Positions 47,491 through 58,214 of a stretch of DNA of 64,000 nt are shown here, one piece after another (the stretch's first letter is position 1; every line of letters starts with the position of its first letter). A program made the translations under genes and the position numbers. The notes under the pieces are model-generated. The model worked only from the letters and a program-made list of their open reading frames with translations, had not been told where the DNA came from and did not search any database. Origin of the DNA: Macrotis lagotis. Lineage: Eukaryota; Chordata; Mammalia; Peramelemorphia; Peramelidae. Location of the stretch: the NCBI RefSeq assembly GCF_037893015.1, contig NC_133660.1:280427067-280491066 (forward strand), given 5' to 3'.

Positions 47491-49180
47491 CTGACAGGAG
47501 TTTCAAAGTTTGCCACTTGCTTAATGGCCTCCAGTTAGTTCATTTGAATCTCATACCAACCCTGTGAGATAGATGCTGTTCTACCTCCATTTGACAAATG
47601 AGGAAGAAATTAAGCCATCTTCTCACCGTCCCACAGTTAGCAATTGCTGGAGGCAGACCTTTGGCCCAAGTTTTCCTGATAGACAATAAAAGAGACCCCC
47701 CCACACACACACACATACACATAGTAGAATATTTGCCTTTCATTCTTATCCTAGCTCATGTGTTGACTATGCCTCAATTTACCCTCCTCACCAATCCCTC
47801 TGGCCTTCTCTCAGGCCCACCTGCTGCTGCCCCCAAACTCAGTTCTCTCTCTTCTTCATACATAATTCCAGTCAAAACAAAGTGGAGCAGTGTTTTCTGA
47901 GCCTCTCCTGTGTTGGCAGCACCCAACCAGGTGCTGTGAGGATAGAGACAATGACACAAATTTAGGTTCAACATAAAGAAACTTCTTCCCAATGAGATCT
48001 GTCCCAAAGTCAAATAGGCTGCCCGACCACTTGCTGAAATCATTCCACTGGAATGTGTCTGCAATTTAGAGATTCCTTCTCTACCTCAGAATTTTTCCTT
48101 TGTTCTCCCTAACTGCAGACAGCTCCAGGTGTCGTAAGCCAACAGTTGAGGTAGGCTAATGGCCAGATGTAAACTAATGTCCATCTCCTTGTCTGCCCAC
48201 AGGTTTGCCAAGTGGCAAATGAAGCCCCAGAACTCTACAGCCGTGGTTTCTTGACAATGATGCAGATCGAGGCCTTCCCCCCACCTGTGATCATGAGTTA
48301 CATTTTTCTGCTCATCTGCCTGTGTGGGCTGGTGGGGAATGGAGTGGTGCTCTGGTTTTTTGGCTTCTCCATTAAGAGGAACCCCTTCTCTATTTACTTC
48401 CTCCACTTGGCCGTGGCTGACATCGGCTACCTCTTCTGCAAGGCCGTGCTGTCCATCCTGCAGGCCGGAGCCTTTCCTGGTGCCTTTCCCACCTATATCC
48501 GCTTTGTGTCGAGGATCTTGGGTCTGGCGGCCTTCCTCACCAGCGTGAGCCTTCTACCAGCCGTGAGCATGGAGCGCTGCCTATCCCTCCTCTTCCCGAC
48601 ATGGTACTGCTATCGCCGGCCCAAGCACATGTCTGCCCTGGTGTGTTCCCTGCTCTGGGCCCTGGCCTTCCTGCTCACCACCATCCACACCTACTTTTGT
48701 GTGTACATCACCCCCAGGCCCTTGTGGGGAGACTGTACCCACATGGACATCTTCTTGGGCATCCTGCTCTTCTTCATCCTGACCCCGCTGATGGTCCTGT
48801 TCTGTCTGGTCCTCCTGCTGAAGGTGGAGTGCAGGGCCACCCGCCGCCACCAGTCATCCAAACTCAACAACGTCATCCTGGCCCTAGTGTCTGTCTTCCT
48901 CGTCTCTTCTATCTACTTAAGTATCGACTGGTTCCTCTTCTGGATCTTTGAGATCCCGGCGCCCTTTCCTGAGTATGTCACTGACATGTTCATCTGTGTG
49001 AACAGCAGTGCCAAGCCTGTTGTCTACTTCCTGGTGGGGAGGGACAAGAAGCAGAGGTTCTGGGAGCCCCTCCGAGTGGTTTTCCAAAGAGCCCTGAGAG
49101 ATGGAGCAGAGCTGAAGGAGAGTGGGGACACCCCCAACACAGTTACCATGGAGATGCAGCCTGCTGTAGCCACCTCCTGA
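44523..49180 (+). CDS. MRGPRF: Mas-related G protein-coupled receptor F, two coding exons
   Basis: Coding exons 44523-44570 and 48203-49180, joined in phase 0, give 341 residues (human protein 343). Exon 2 begins VCQVANEAPELYSRGF, matching human MCPGLSEAPELYSRGF. Helices in the joined protein: TM1 about 43-67 (GNGVVLWF), TM2 76-98, TM3 about 115-140 with MERCLS in place of DRY, TM4, TM5 (LTPLMV), TM6 (LVSVFLVSSIYLSIDWFLF), TM7 (NSSAKPVVYF). The tail WEPLRVVFQRALRDGAEL and the end NTVTMEMQ are nearly the human wording. TM7 has SSAKP where most class A receptors have NP; human MRGPRF shows the same change. MRGPRF is an orphan plasma-membrane receptor reported in smooth muscle and other tissues. 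The gene looks intact and under constraint. A GTG at 48212 is not a start. Confidence 0.95.
44571..44576 (+). other. MRGPRF: Non-canonical GC splice donor of MRGPRF
   Basis: AAG/GCAAGT is the classic sequence of a GC-AG intron: every base but the second fits the U1 consensus. The intron runs 44571-48202 (3632 bp) and ends ctgcccacag. Conservation of the protein junction (NRNK, then VCQ against human MCP) picks this site. A GT donor 15 bp on (AAG/GTAGTA, GT at 44586-44587) is also in frame and would add ASAGK. Confidence 0.72.
44760..45070 (+). mobile_element. Two MIR-type SINEs in the MRGPRF intron
   Basis: 'gtaggtcaagtcattccact' and 'cctcactt' mark one; 'ccttggccaagtcattagac' and 'tctcagtttcctctcctac' mark the next, in tandem on +. 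Confidence 0.75.
45071..46124. other. MRGPRF intron, no feature
   Basis: Unique-looking intronic sequence. A short AT-rich CATA/TACA patch lies at 45860-45930. No exon recognised. Confidence 0.5.
46125..46245 (-). mobile_element. Mar1-type SINE fragment
   Basis: On +: 'caatcatttcagtcatgtctgactctt', 'gtttctatttccttctccagc', 'ttttacagatgaggaaact'. Only the 3' half is left. Confidence 0.82.
46374..46506. repeat. CT tract facing AG tract
   Basis: A (CT)n run (46375-46410) and CT-rich sequence are followed by CACA and then an AG-rich run ending in (GA)n at 46485-46505. The two halves are complementary and could fold as a hairpin. Confidence 0.9.
47055..47140 (+). mobile_element. Partial tRNA-derived SINE
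   Basis: 'gttcaaattcaacctcagac' and 'gtgtgaccttgggcaagcc'. Its A-rich tail turns into a tetranucleotide microsatellite. Confidence 0.85.
47141..47178. repeat. (GATA)n microsatellite
   Basis: About eight ATAG units seeded in the tail of the SINE just before it. Confidence 0.95.
47438..47491. repeat. (CAT)n microsatellite
   Basis: 18 CAT/ATC units, uninterrupted, next to a MIR. The Ile run read across it is not a gene. Confidence 0.97.
47492..47690 (-). mobile_element. MIR-type SINE
   Basis: 'gaatctcataccaaccctgtg', 'cctccatttgacaaatgagg' and 'ccgtcccacagttagcaa' on +, in reverse MIR order. Confidence 0.75.
47950..48075 (-). repeat. Old interspersed repeat near the intron end
   Basis: 'aagaaacttcttcccaatgag' and 'aataggctgcccgaccacttg' resemble the opposite strand of the repeat at 25815. 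It ends about 130 bp before the MRGPRF acceptor. Confidence 0.5.
48203..49180 (+). CDS. MRGPRF: MRGPRF main coding exon
   Basis: Acceptor ccatctccttgtctgcccac/AG at 48201-48202; the exon is in phase 0 and holds 325 codons and the TGA at 49178-49180. It encodes all seven membrane helices. The base composition is much higher in GC than the other receptor at 25998, suggesting different gene age or recombination history. Confidence 0.95.
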   Translation, partial: VCQVANEAPELYSRGFLTMMQIEAFPPPVIMSYIFLLICLCGLVGNGVVLWFFGFSIKRNPFSIYFLHLAVADIGYLFCKAVLSILQAGAFPGAFPTYIRFVSRILGLAAFLTSVSLLPAVSMERCLSLLFPTWYCYRRPKHMSALVCSLLWALAFLLTTIHTYFCVYITPRPLWGDCTHMDIFLGILLFFILTPLMVLFCLVLLLKVECRATRRHQSSKLNNVILALVSVFLVSSIYLSIDWFLFWIFEIPAPFPEYVTDMFICVNSSAKPVVYFLVGRDKKQRFWEPLRVVFQRALRDGAELKESGDTPNTVTMEMQPAVATS

Positions 49181-50080
49181 GAAGTCGGGGATGGGGGAAG
49201 CCCCCCCACCAAGCAGGAGAGCTGTTTCTGGGCCTTGTAGCTGCTGTATATGTCCCCCAACATCTTTGCCACACTGTGTTTGCACCCTTCCTCTCCTCCC
49301 TGTGACTGGAGGTTCTGGGATCTGCATTCATTCATTCATTCATTTATCCTAAAACACATATGCAGCACCTATGAACTACTAGGCTTCTATGCTCCCAGCT
49401 GGGGTACAAAGACAAAAACCATTGTCCCTGTCTTCCAGGAGTTTACATTCCACTCTTCCAGGGACTAATGAAAGGCAGCTCTCCAGAAGACCCATGAGGC
49501 ATCTTGGGTTATTCTTGTCTCATCCAATGGGTGTCTGTCTCCTCAAATAACTGATTCAAGCTATCCTCAGGTCTCAGATAAGCTCTCCCCTCCTGCCAAG
49601 CGGGGCTCAGCCCTTGACAACATTGTGAAGTTGAGAAGCTTGTCTTCAGGCAGCCCTCACCCCTTGCCTTCTGGTGTCCTCCCTAAACATGGCACTGCCT
49701 ACCCTTCACTCACCCCCAGAACCCTACTGGTCTGGCTTTGGTCTGTGCTCCTTGGTCCTTCCCTTCCATGGTCCAGAGTAGCCTTAAATGACCCTGGCTG
49801 ATCTGATCTCATTTGTAACCATGACCTTCAGGAGACAGCGGCAGGTAAAATGTATTTCAACCTGAGTCTTCCAGAGACAGTGGCCCCACCTTTCTGGTCT
49901 AGCCCCTTGGTAGCTAGAATTGTGGAAATTTCCAACTGTGAATGGCAGATGGGGGATGCAGAGCCTTTCTCTAACCTTCAGTCACATCTTCCTCTGTTCT
50001 GTCCAGTAAGACTTGGCTACGACCTCTGACAAGCCCTAGCCTAGTAGCTGGAGAAATAAACTGTCATTGATTTAGAGGAG
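49181..50080 (+). other. MRGPRF: Probable MRGPRF 3' UTR
   Basis: From the stop to a hexamer AATAAA at 50055-50060, with cleavage expected about 15-25 bp later. It holds a short CATT run at 49327-49342 and an L2-like piece at 49355-49455. Length near 900 bp. Confidence 0.5.
50055..50060 (+). terminator. MRGPRF: Likely poly(A) signal of MRGPRF
   Basis: First AATAAA downstream of the MRGPRF stop on the coding strand. Confidence 0.5.
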
Positions 50081-51377
50081 AACATTGAGAACCTGCTCAT
50101 AGTTCAATCTGTCATTCTTCCTAAGTCCCTCCTGTGTCTATTTGCATGGCAAATCCCAGATCTGGCCATGCCTTAACCCAAAGAAGGGATTTTTTCATGA
50201 AAGGACACTTATGAAGATGAGATTTGGGGTGAGGGAGGTCTTTTAGCCTCTTTTGTATCACCACCCCCCAAGGAGTTCCCCTTCTAGAGATCACAAGAGA
50301 CCAAAGAGCATAAGGGGCCTTAGAAGTCAATGGCTCCAACTCCACTCCATAGGTTCTGCCACCAAGAAGGGAAGCCTCCATGAATAGCCCCTGCCTGCTC
50401 CAGGAAACTGCCAACAAGGGTAACTTCACACTAGTTTAAACATGCTTCATGTACCAGTCAGGCCAGGCCTCCTAGCCTGAAGCCTGTACTGGGGACACAT
50501 GACTCTACTTTCTCCTCTTTCCAACAGGACAAGCCAACGTTTCCATTTTTGCCCATGAGAGTCATGACCAAGCCCACAGTTGAAAGCCTGTTTCTGAATG
50601 TTTTCAAGGAAGCCCTGTCCTAGGCAGTTCTTTCTCCTAGAGAAAGTTCTCTACAATTTCAGTTCTCTGCAATTTCAGTTGTCTGCAATCAGAGAAGGCA
50701 GGTGTAAGAATTCTCAACTTTTCCCATTGCCCACTTATTTTTTTTTTAAGTTTTATTGATTTTTTTTTACTATGTTCTCAATTTCAAAAAAATGTTCCAT
50801 ATGTCCCACATTCTTTTTTGAAATAAATTATGGTTAAGCCAATCAACCAATCCACTGGGGCTATGGGGAGAGTGGGCTCACTCTTAGCTTAATCCTTAGC
50901 CACATTCATATCCAAATGTGGTCTTGCTGCTGGGGGGGCAGGGTCTCTTCTTGGTTACTGCTAGGCTGGATTTCCTCTGGATGCCAAACTCACCATGGAC
51001 TCCAACCTCATGTTCCTCTCTCTCTCTTGACTTTTCTGACTTTTCACAAGATTGGAGCCTCCAGATGAATCTCCTTTACCTGCAAAGCCATGAGGACACA
51101 TGCTGGCCTCTCACTTGGGAAGGCCCAAGGCCTATTCCCCTACACCACTGACCCTCACAGATGCCATTGGTGAAACCAAAAGCAGAGCAGATGAACAGAA
51201 GGAAGATGCCTCCATTCAGTGAAGCACAAACCACAGCCTCAATTAACTAGAACATTTTTCAGAATCTCTGCACATAATCCCCCACCCTCCCCAAGGCATC
51301 TTCAATTCATATCATCATAATTGTCCCCGAAACTGTCTCCACCTCGACTTTTCCCTTCACCAGAACCTGTTACATAT
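50081..51377. other. Non-genic stretch
   Basis: A T-rich fragment at 50740-50830 may be an L1 3' end in minus orientation. No gene, and no MRGPRD sequence, recognised. Confidence 0.45.
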
Positions 51378-51466
51378 AAAATAATATATATATATATATA
51401 ATTATATATATATATATAAATATTATATATATATAAAATTATATATATATAAAATTATATATATAG
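51378..51466. repeat. (TA)n tract
   Basis: About 90 bp of TATA/AAATTATA units, self-complementary. Confidence 0.95.
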
Positions 51467-51484
51467 GCAGACAATGTAATTTCT

Positions 51485-52665
51485 TTTGGTTTTTCTTTTT
51501 TTTAAAAAACATATTTCATTTATTTCATTAAATAATTTTCAATTACATGTAAAAAATTTTCACTTTCATTTTTTTAACATTTTGAATTTCAAATGTCCTG
51601 TTCACCTTTTGATACTGAATATAGCTGCTATTGTTCAGTCATGTCCACCTCTTTGTAACCCCATTGGAGTTTTCTCAGTAAAGAACCTGGAGTAGTTTAC
51701 CACTTCCTCCTTCTGTTCATTTTATAGAGGAGGAAACTGAGCAAACAGGATGAAATGACTTGAGACTATATTGGAACTCAGGAAAAGAAGTCTTTCTGAC
51801 TCCAGGCCCAGGCCTCCATCCTCTGTGGCACCACCTAGTTACCCCATGTAAAGTCATCAAAACATATTTCCATATTAGTCACTTTGAAAAAAAACCCACA
51901 GATTTTTTTTAAAAAGCCAGAAAAATAAAGTCTTAACAAGTTTGCTTTCATCTGCATTCAGACTCCATCAGTTCTCCATCCGTTCACTTTTTCCATCCTG
52001 AGTTCATTGGAATTGTTGTGGATAGTCTTGCTCAGAGTAGCCAAGTCTTAAACGGCTGATCATCATTATACTGTTGTTATTTCTGTTCTCACTTCACTGT
52101 GCTTCAGTACATAAAGGTCTTGCCATTTTTTTCTGAAACTATCCCCCTTGTCATTTCTTTTAATGCAATAATACTCCATCACCACAACTTGTTCAACCAT
52201 TCCCCCATTGATGAGCAACTCTCCAATTTCCAGTTCTTTACCACTACAAAAAGAGCTGTTATAAATGTTTTGGTACAAATAGATCCTTTTCCTTTTTTTC
52301 TTTGATCTCTTTGAGATATACACCTAGTAGAGGTATGGCTTGGCCAAAGAGTGTGCAATATGACAGTCTTTTGGGGGTAGTTCTGAATTGTTTTCCAGAC
52401 TGGTTGCTTTAGTTCACAACTCCACCAAAAATGTATTTTCACATACCCTGTAACATTTGTCATTTTCCTTTTCTGTCATGTTAGTCAATCTGATAAGCAT
52501 GAGGTGGTACCTTAAAGTTGTTTTAATTTGTATTTACCTACTATTGATTCAAAGTATTTTTTCATGGGACTTGATAACTGTAATTTCTTCTTCTGAAAAT
52601 TGCCTGGTCTTATCGGTTGGTCATCTATCAACTGGGGAATGACTATTATTTTGATAAATGTAGTT
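51485..52665 (-). mobile_element. L1 3' end, interrupted by a SINE
   Basis: Minus-strand blocks 51485-51627 (3' UTR) and 51845-52665. The latter encodes ORF2 C-terminal text such as ALFVVVKNWKLES and GEWLNKLW, with VKIHFWWSCELKQPVWKTIQN further up. Decayed. Confidence 0.85.
51628..51844 (-). mobile_element. Mar1-type SINE nested in L1
   Basis: On +: 'ttgttcagtcatgtccacctc', 'ggagtagtttaccacttcc', 'gaggaggaaactgagc', 'ctgactccaggcccaggcc'. It splits the L1 3' UTR. Confidence 0.85.
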
Positions 52666-52673
52666 GGCAAGTA

Positions 52674-52828
52674 GTTTTTTTTTTAGGTTTTTGCAAGGCC
52701 ATGGGGTTAAGTGGCTTGCCCAAGGACACACATCTAGGTCATTATTAAGTGTCTGAAGCCGGATTTGAGCTCAGGTACTCCTGACTCCAGGGCCAGTGCT
52801 CTAGCCACTGAACCACCTAGCCACCCCA
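52674..52828 (-). mobile_element. tRNA-derived SINE
   Basis: 'ggggttaagtggcttgcccaagg' and 'ccacctagccacccc' on +. Abuts the L1 on its left. Confidence 0.88.
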
Positions 52829-53120
52829 GGCAATGTACCTCTAAGGATAAAAGACACTAACATTCCAAGGGGGAACTGGGAATGATTTCAAATAGGAGAT
52901 GAGCACCAGGACTCTGCTTTGAAAATGTTCAAAGTTATAAAGTGATGGAGGTGAGGAGGGTGAACAAGCCCGGAACAGAGTTCACAGAGGGGAGCAATGT
53001 GAAATCAGGCTGGAAAGGAGGGGAGATCCAAGCTGTAGAAATGACCCTTGGGCCATACCAAGGGGAACACTTAGCCAGAATTTAAGGAGATAGACCTATG
53101 GATGAAAATAGTAATAGTAG

Positions 53121-53272
53121 GGGGCAGCTAGGTGGTGCAATGGATAGAGCACTGGCCCTGGAGTCAGGAGTACCTGGGTTCAAATCCGGCCTCAGACACT
53201 TAATAATGACCTAGCTGTGTGGCCTTAGGCAAGCCACTTAACCCCATTGCCTTGCAAAAACCTAAAAAAAAG
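53121..53272 (+). mobile_element. tRNA-derived SINE with perfect target-site duplication
   Basis: Complete copy, ggggcagctaggtggtgcaa to an A-rich tail, with identical 14-bp flanks AATAGTAATAGTAG (53107-53120 and 53273-53286). The perfect flanks point to a fairly recent insertion. Confidence 0.95.
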
Positions 53273-53286
53273 AATAGTAATAGTAG

Positions 53287-54315
53287 CTTACATTTCTTTG
53301 ACATGTTAATGCCTAAGAGGCAACTCTCCATACCTCCTCCCCACAAAGTCCTGGCTAACAGTTATTGCAAGCATTATTTTCTCTATTTTTCAGGCAAGGA
53401 AACAGAGAATCAGAGAGGGTGAGTGACTTATCTCCGGGTTCGAAGCCAGTTCTCCTGACTCCTCCTAGTTCCCTCTTACCTTTATGTAAGGGACACTGTC
53501 ATCAGTAAGTGATTCCATTCCACAGTCAGGTCCCTAGCAGAGAACTACCATTCAAATACTGTTCCACACTAATTTTCCCAGGCTCTTTATTGAGAAGAAT
53601 GATTTAGTCTTTCTCTGCCAGCTCAATCCGTAATTTAATCGGCCTCCTTCCTCCTTCATCTTTCCCTTAGGCTGCTTTAATTACATACTTTTACTTTTAT
53701 CAAGTTGAACTAGATTAGTAAATTCATGTGATTTATCCATCAGGTGTGGTATGGACTGCACCTCCCCAAAGAGCTCCATTCAGTTTGGCCCATCTGTTTC
53801 TTCCAGAACACACTTCGGCCTCCCCAGTCAAAGTCTGGTTCATGAGGACACAGGAGTCAGCTGTGGTTGTTGACTCCCAGTCATGGCAAAAGATCTGAGG
53901 AGACAAGAATCTATACTCCCCACAATGGTTTTCTCTTCTGCTCCTGTTAGGGGCCTTCTTCTGCTTCCTTCCCTACTAGAGGCATCCAGTCTTTTACGGG
54001 GCTTGTCTCAGGATCATTTGTCATCAGCTCAAGCACCAATCTATCCTTGAATCCCCACCTTCCTCGTTAAATTTTTTGTCTTGGTATATTCAGGTACTTG
54101 TGTGGTCAGCAAGATCCTGCAACTTGGTGAGGAAGAATAGAGCATCTGAAGAATCCTCATTGTCATTTCTTTCCTTCTTTTCATCTTCAAAATTTCACAC
54201 TAATGCCATGTTTGCCAGCCATCTCTACTCTCCCTCAAGACATTAGACATCTCAGAAAGCAAACTGAGCAAATAAGGCTACATTCTCCCATCGATCTACT
54301 GGCAAAGGAGATGAT
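53287..54315. other. Non-genic stretch
   Basis: A MIR-like phrase at 53370-53430. No gene recognised. Confidence 0.4.
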
Positions 54316-54543
54316 ATGCCCTGTTACACATACATGAATAAATACGACCAACCAAAGTCACTTAGATTTTGTCCTCCAAATGTCATAGACAAGCTCACAG
54401 CCCTGGCTGCATGCCCACCCCTACCCAACCTTCAGAGTAGACTTCAAGGCAATCAGGTTTCTTTGGAGAATTTGCAAGATGTTCTTCAAATAAGCACAAA
54501 ATTCTGGCAGAAATTGGGTTTAGACCAACAGGATTACAATTAA
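54316..54543 (+). other. Unrecognised 75-codon open frame
   Basis: Reads MPCYTYMNKYDQPKSLRF and ends FWQKLGLDQQDYN, with balanced composition and no repeat in it. I know no matching family, and there is no signal peptide or membrane segment. It may be a pseudogene scrap or chance. Confidence 0.2.
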
Positions 54544-54565
54544 ATGACTGAACAATATAAAAAAC

Positions 54566-54567
<2 letters not shown>

Positions 54568-54611
<44 letters not shown>
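54568..54611. repeat. (TG)n microsatellite
   Basis: 22 uninterrupted TG units. Confidence 0.97.
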
Positions 54612-54614
<3 letters not shown>

Positions 54615-54639
54615 CAATGAAAGGTCATCTTGGAGCCAA

Positions 54640-55730
54640 GACATCAGCAGTAGGGTAGGGGAAGGACCAAGAAAAGAAAGGCTTCCTGGAGAAGGTAGGC
54701 TTTGAAATGAAAGCAGCCTGGGACACTAGGAGGTGGAGGTGAGGAAGAACCTTCCAGATCTAGAGGACAGCCAAGTTGGAAGATGGTGTATTGAATATGA
54801 GAAACAGCAAATAGAGCTGAGATGAGTGGAGGGTCCAACAGAGGGAGGGCAGCAAAATAAAAGACTGAAATGAAAGAAACCCAGGACAGTCCTAAGATAT
54901 GGAAAACCAGGGAGGAGACAGATTCTGGGAGAGGGAGGTCAGCCAAATTTTGTATTCAAATTGTTGTTGTAGTTTGACCTTCATTTTCAAAGAAGGTAGA
55001 AGTGAGAGGGAAGACCATCTCCTACCAGGGCATAATCAGAACAAAGAGATGCAGGTGAGAATTGGAGTGAGCCAGGAGCAAACAACCTGGCTGGATCATG
55101 GGACGTCTGAAGTGTAGTGTAAGAAGACTTCAAAGGTAGAGAGGGTTAGGGTTATGAATGCTCTAAGAACCATTTGTCTCTGGAACCCATAGGGAGACAT
55201 TGGAGTAGGGTGGAGGGATGTGTTGACATGGTCAGGCCTGGGCTTCGCACATTAGCAGCTGTGAGGAGGAGGCAATAGAGCTGGAAAGACCAAATGGGAA
55301 GACTCACAGAAAGCTTCTTACCTTCATCCAGAGGAAAGACAAGGAGGGCTTCAAAATGGTGGCTGTGGGAACAGAAGAAAGGGGATGGACGGCAGATTTG
55401 TCATGAAAGCAGAAATGACAACTGTGGGTCACTGAAGTGAGATGACAGGTGAGTGAGAAGGATTGGAATGGGGGGGGGAGGGTGGAAGGACTCAAATAAT
55501 AGAGAAGTGGAGGTGGGGCTTGGATGCTCCAGTTTGAAATGTCCCCAGGACCTCCAGTTTGAGATCTCCAATAGGGTGTTGGCATGTGGGACCCAAGGAG
55601 AGCAGAGAGTTTAGGAGTGGACAAGTCTTTATAAAGATGATAATTGAGTCCATAGGAGAGAGGGAGATACAGAGGGAGAAGAAAAGGACCAATACCCAAA
55701 CCAAAGGCTGGATGGAAGCATCTCCTTGCA
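54640..55730 (+). repeat. Old interspersed repeat, family unresolved
   Basis: Phrases 'gtgttgacatggtcaggcctg', 'gctgtgaggaggaggcaatag' and 'cagtttgagatctccaatag' match the other copies in this window. A short RTE tail remnant (ttcattttcaaagaagg) sits at 54960-55000. Confidence 0.5.
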
Positions 55731-56057
55731 GCATCTGGGCTTCAGATGGCTGTCTAACACCCCTTTTAGCCTCTATTTACTCAGCATCTCAAAGTTTATT
55801 GTGGAAAGACTTCGCCAGGGACTCCATGATGGAAAGGCACAACCTAAGGAGTCCTCAAGTTATTAGACCCCAAGGGTCAGACCTTGGCCTCAGAGGTAAA
55901 ATTATGCCCCACAAAAGGAGGAGAGATTCTTGCAATGTTTATACATCAAATAGAAGGAAACCATGGGTGTGGAAGAGTCTTCGAGGCAAATGACAAGAGA
56001 GAATGAACAATATGAAAACCTCAGTGCAAGAAATAGTATTTTACTTCTCAAATCTTG

Positions 56058-56115
56058 TTGCCTCTGCCTCTGCCTCTGCCTCTGCCTCTGCCTCTGCCTC
56101 TGCCCCTGCCTCTGC
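56058..56115. repeat. (TGCCTC)n hexanucleotide repeat
   Basis: About nine units, two of them TGCCCC. It lies just before the protease remnant. Confidence 0.93.
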
Positions 56116-56519
56116 CCCTCCCCTTACTAGAGAATTGTGCATTGCTCTGAAAATCACAGGCATCGTAGATGTTTGCCTTCTTGATCCTGGAGCTACCCAT
56201 TCCATTCCAATGAAAAAAACCAAGAGCTGATTGCACTAAAATTCAATCTATAAAAATAGTGGAGTTAGAAATCAAGCCATGAGAGGACCTTCCCTCATCC
56301 CCACGGGAGGTGCCCGGGCTCCCTTCAGTTTTGCATTCCTTTTTATGGGGATCTATGCATCTACTGACTTTCTGGGAAGAGATCTTCACTGTCAATTTCA
56401 TATCACTATTCCATATCTTCCAGGTAATACCATAACCTAACAGATAATCCAACCTCCCTATTCCCCTTATGGATTGATTTTTTTCTGTGTGTTTTTCTGT
56501 GTTTTTTGTTGCTTTTTTG

Positions 56520-56634
56520 TTTTGGCAAAACACAGCTAGGTAATTATTAAGTGTCTGAGGTCAGATTTAAACTCAAGTCTTCCTGAATCCAGGCCCAGTG
56601 CTCTATCCACTGCACCACCTAGCTGCCCCTAGTG
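56520..56634 (-). mobile_element. tRNA-derived SINE in the ERV
   Basis: 'cacagctaggtaattattaag' and 'ccactgcaccacctagctgcccc' on +. It lies between the protease and RT remnants. Confidence 0.88.
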
Positions 56635-57254
56635 ATTTTTCTAAGAATGAATTGCTTTCATTTTTTTTCCCCACAGGTAACCCTGGGATTCCTCATAACA
56701 TCCCTAGTTTTATGAACCACTTCTCCCACTGACATGAACTTTTTAAAGTCAGCAGTCCTTATCACTATTGCTACAAAAGGGGAGCTGCCACTCTCAGTGC
56801 CTCAGTATCCCCCCACTAGGGAGGCCAGTGAAGACATGGTACCCATCATTAATGTTTTTTATCTTTTAAAGATGTTTAATCCATTCATACATAAAGTTTT
56901 AGGTGTTATTACAAATTACATAAATCTCCCGTTGGAAAAGTCATAACTGAGCCACATCTTGAGGACCAGAAACTACACATTTGTACCTTGTCAAGGCAAA
57001 GCTATTTTAGATGTTTCCAAATTACAGAAATAGTCAACAACCCTTACCACACAAAAGAAATCCTTCAAAAGAAAAGCTATATTTGGATTATAGAAATTAC
57101 GTTTATATTTAAGCCACTCACCCTCCCATCAATTTGAATAGTTCAGTTGTTAGAGTATTAGAAGGGAATCATTAAAGTTGCTTGTGTAAGAATCAATATA
57201 AGGCTCCTCGCCACCTCTTTCTCCTCCCCTTTTATTCATATTGACTTCACTCTC

Positions 57255-58210
57255 TTCCCCCCCCCCCCCAATATCTGGCATCCACTCCAAGAGTTTTCAG
57301 TTTTATATGGAGCTATCTGAATGTTTGCTCAAGCTGCCTCTAGTTCCGAGCAAAGTAAGCGGTGATGCCATTGTGGAAGAGAATTAGTTGATTTTGCAAT
57401 ATTTTAACCTTATTTTCTTTTAGAAATTTCCATTTGAGAGCTATATCACTGCATATTTTATCCTGTTTTCCCTTAGGTACTTGGAACAGATGCTGTGACA
57501 GCTCCAACTCTGGCAGTATTTATGGGTTAAGATTGAATTCTTCTAAATCTGGCATGTGTCATATTCAGTCCTGATCTTTTCATATTATTTCACAGGGATT
57601 AATATATCTTCTAGTGTTTTATTCACCAAAGTGAACAAAGCTCTCGGAAGAGTTTCTCCATTTTTAGCCAACAGTTTCTGAGTATCTGAACAGCAGCCAA
57701 ATTCTTCATGGATTTCCGGGACTTCAAACTCACATTGGCAAATACATCTTGGAGTTGTCTCTGAGTGTGTATCATCTGGAAGAGTTGGAATGTGGTGTCT
57801 GCTCCAGTCTCAATATGTTTTCATACTTTCTCTTGTTTTCTCTAAATATATCAATCTGAGCTTCTAGGTCAGGGTCCCCTGCTCTTGAGTCACAGCCCAC
57901 CTTCTCAGAGATAATGTGACAAGGACTTTTGTGGTTGTTTAGGTCCCTTACAAGGTCTCATTTCTCTTTTGCAGGATTTTTCATTTCCTCTTCTAAAATA
58001 ACTGGTCCTTTTTTTTTTTTCTGTATGTTCTGGTCACCTTGAAAGCTGTGCGCTGTAATTTGGGTTTGTGATAGACTGTGTCTCCAAGTCCCTCCTAAAC
58101 CCACGCTCATCTGAATCTTCCGCTTCTCCTTTGCTGGTCACTGGCATTTCTGTCGCTGAATCTTGGGGAAGTTCTTGAGTCGCGGCAGACCCCTCAGAAT
58201 CCTGCTGTAC
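57255..58210 (-). pseudogene. ARFIP1: ARFIP1 (arfaptin-1) processed pseudogene
   Basis: Read on minus, ordered pieces in shifting frames follow arfaptin-1 from near its start to its end without introns: QDSEGSA and EMPVTSKGE (about 58190-58120), GPVILEEEMKNPAKEK (about 58005), ISEKVG and LEAQIDIFRENKRKYENIL (about 57920-57820), [13 protein letters not shown] (about 57690), TLVNKT-like, then KWKFLKENKVKILQNQL and FHNGITAYFA (about 57440-57370), and HIKLKTLGVDA (about 57290). It has several frameshifts and stops, a missing stretch of about 8 codons after the NGETL motif and a 12-A run before GPVIL. Arfaptin-1 is a BAR-domain protein that binds Arf/Arl1 GTPases at the Golgi. This copy is dead, and it sits inside the ERV pol. 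Confidence 0.88.
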
Positions 58211-58214
58211 TGCG

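Noticed and set aside
48212-49180. Receptor F as a single-exon gene starting at 48212
   Set aside because: The triplet at 48212 is GTG, and the upstream exon at 44523 supplies a conserved start.
55974-56230. Ala/Ser-repeat protein ending in a protease-like motif as a host gene
   Set aside because: The Ala-Ser run is a TGCCTC hexamer repeat and the motif belongs to the ERV fossil.
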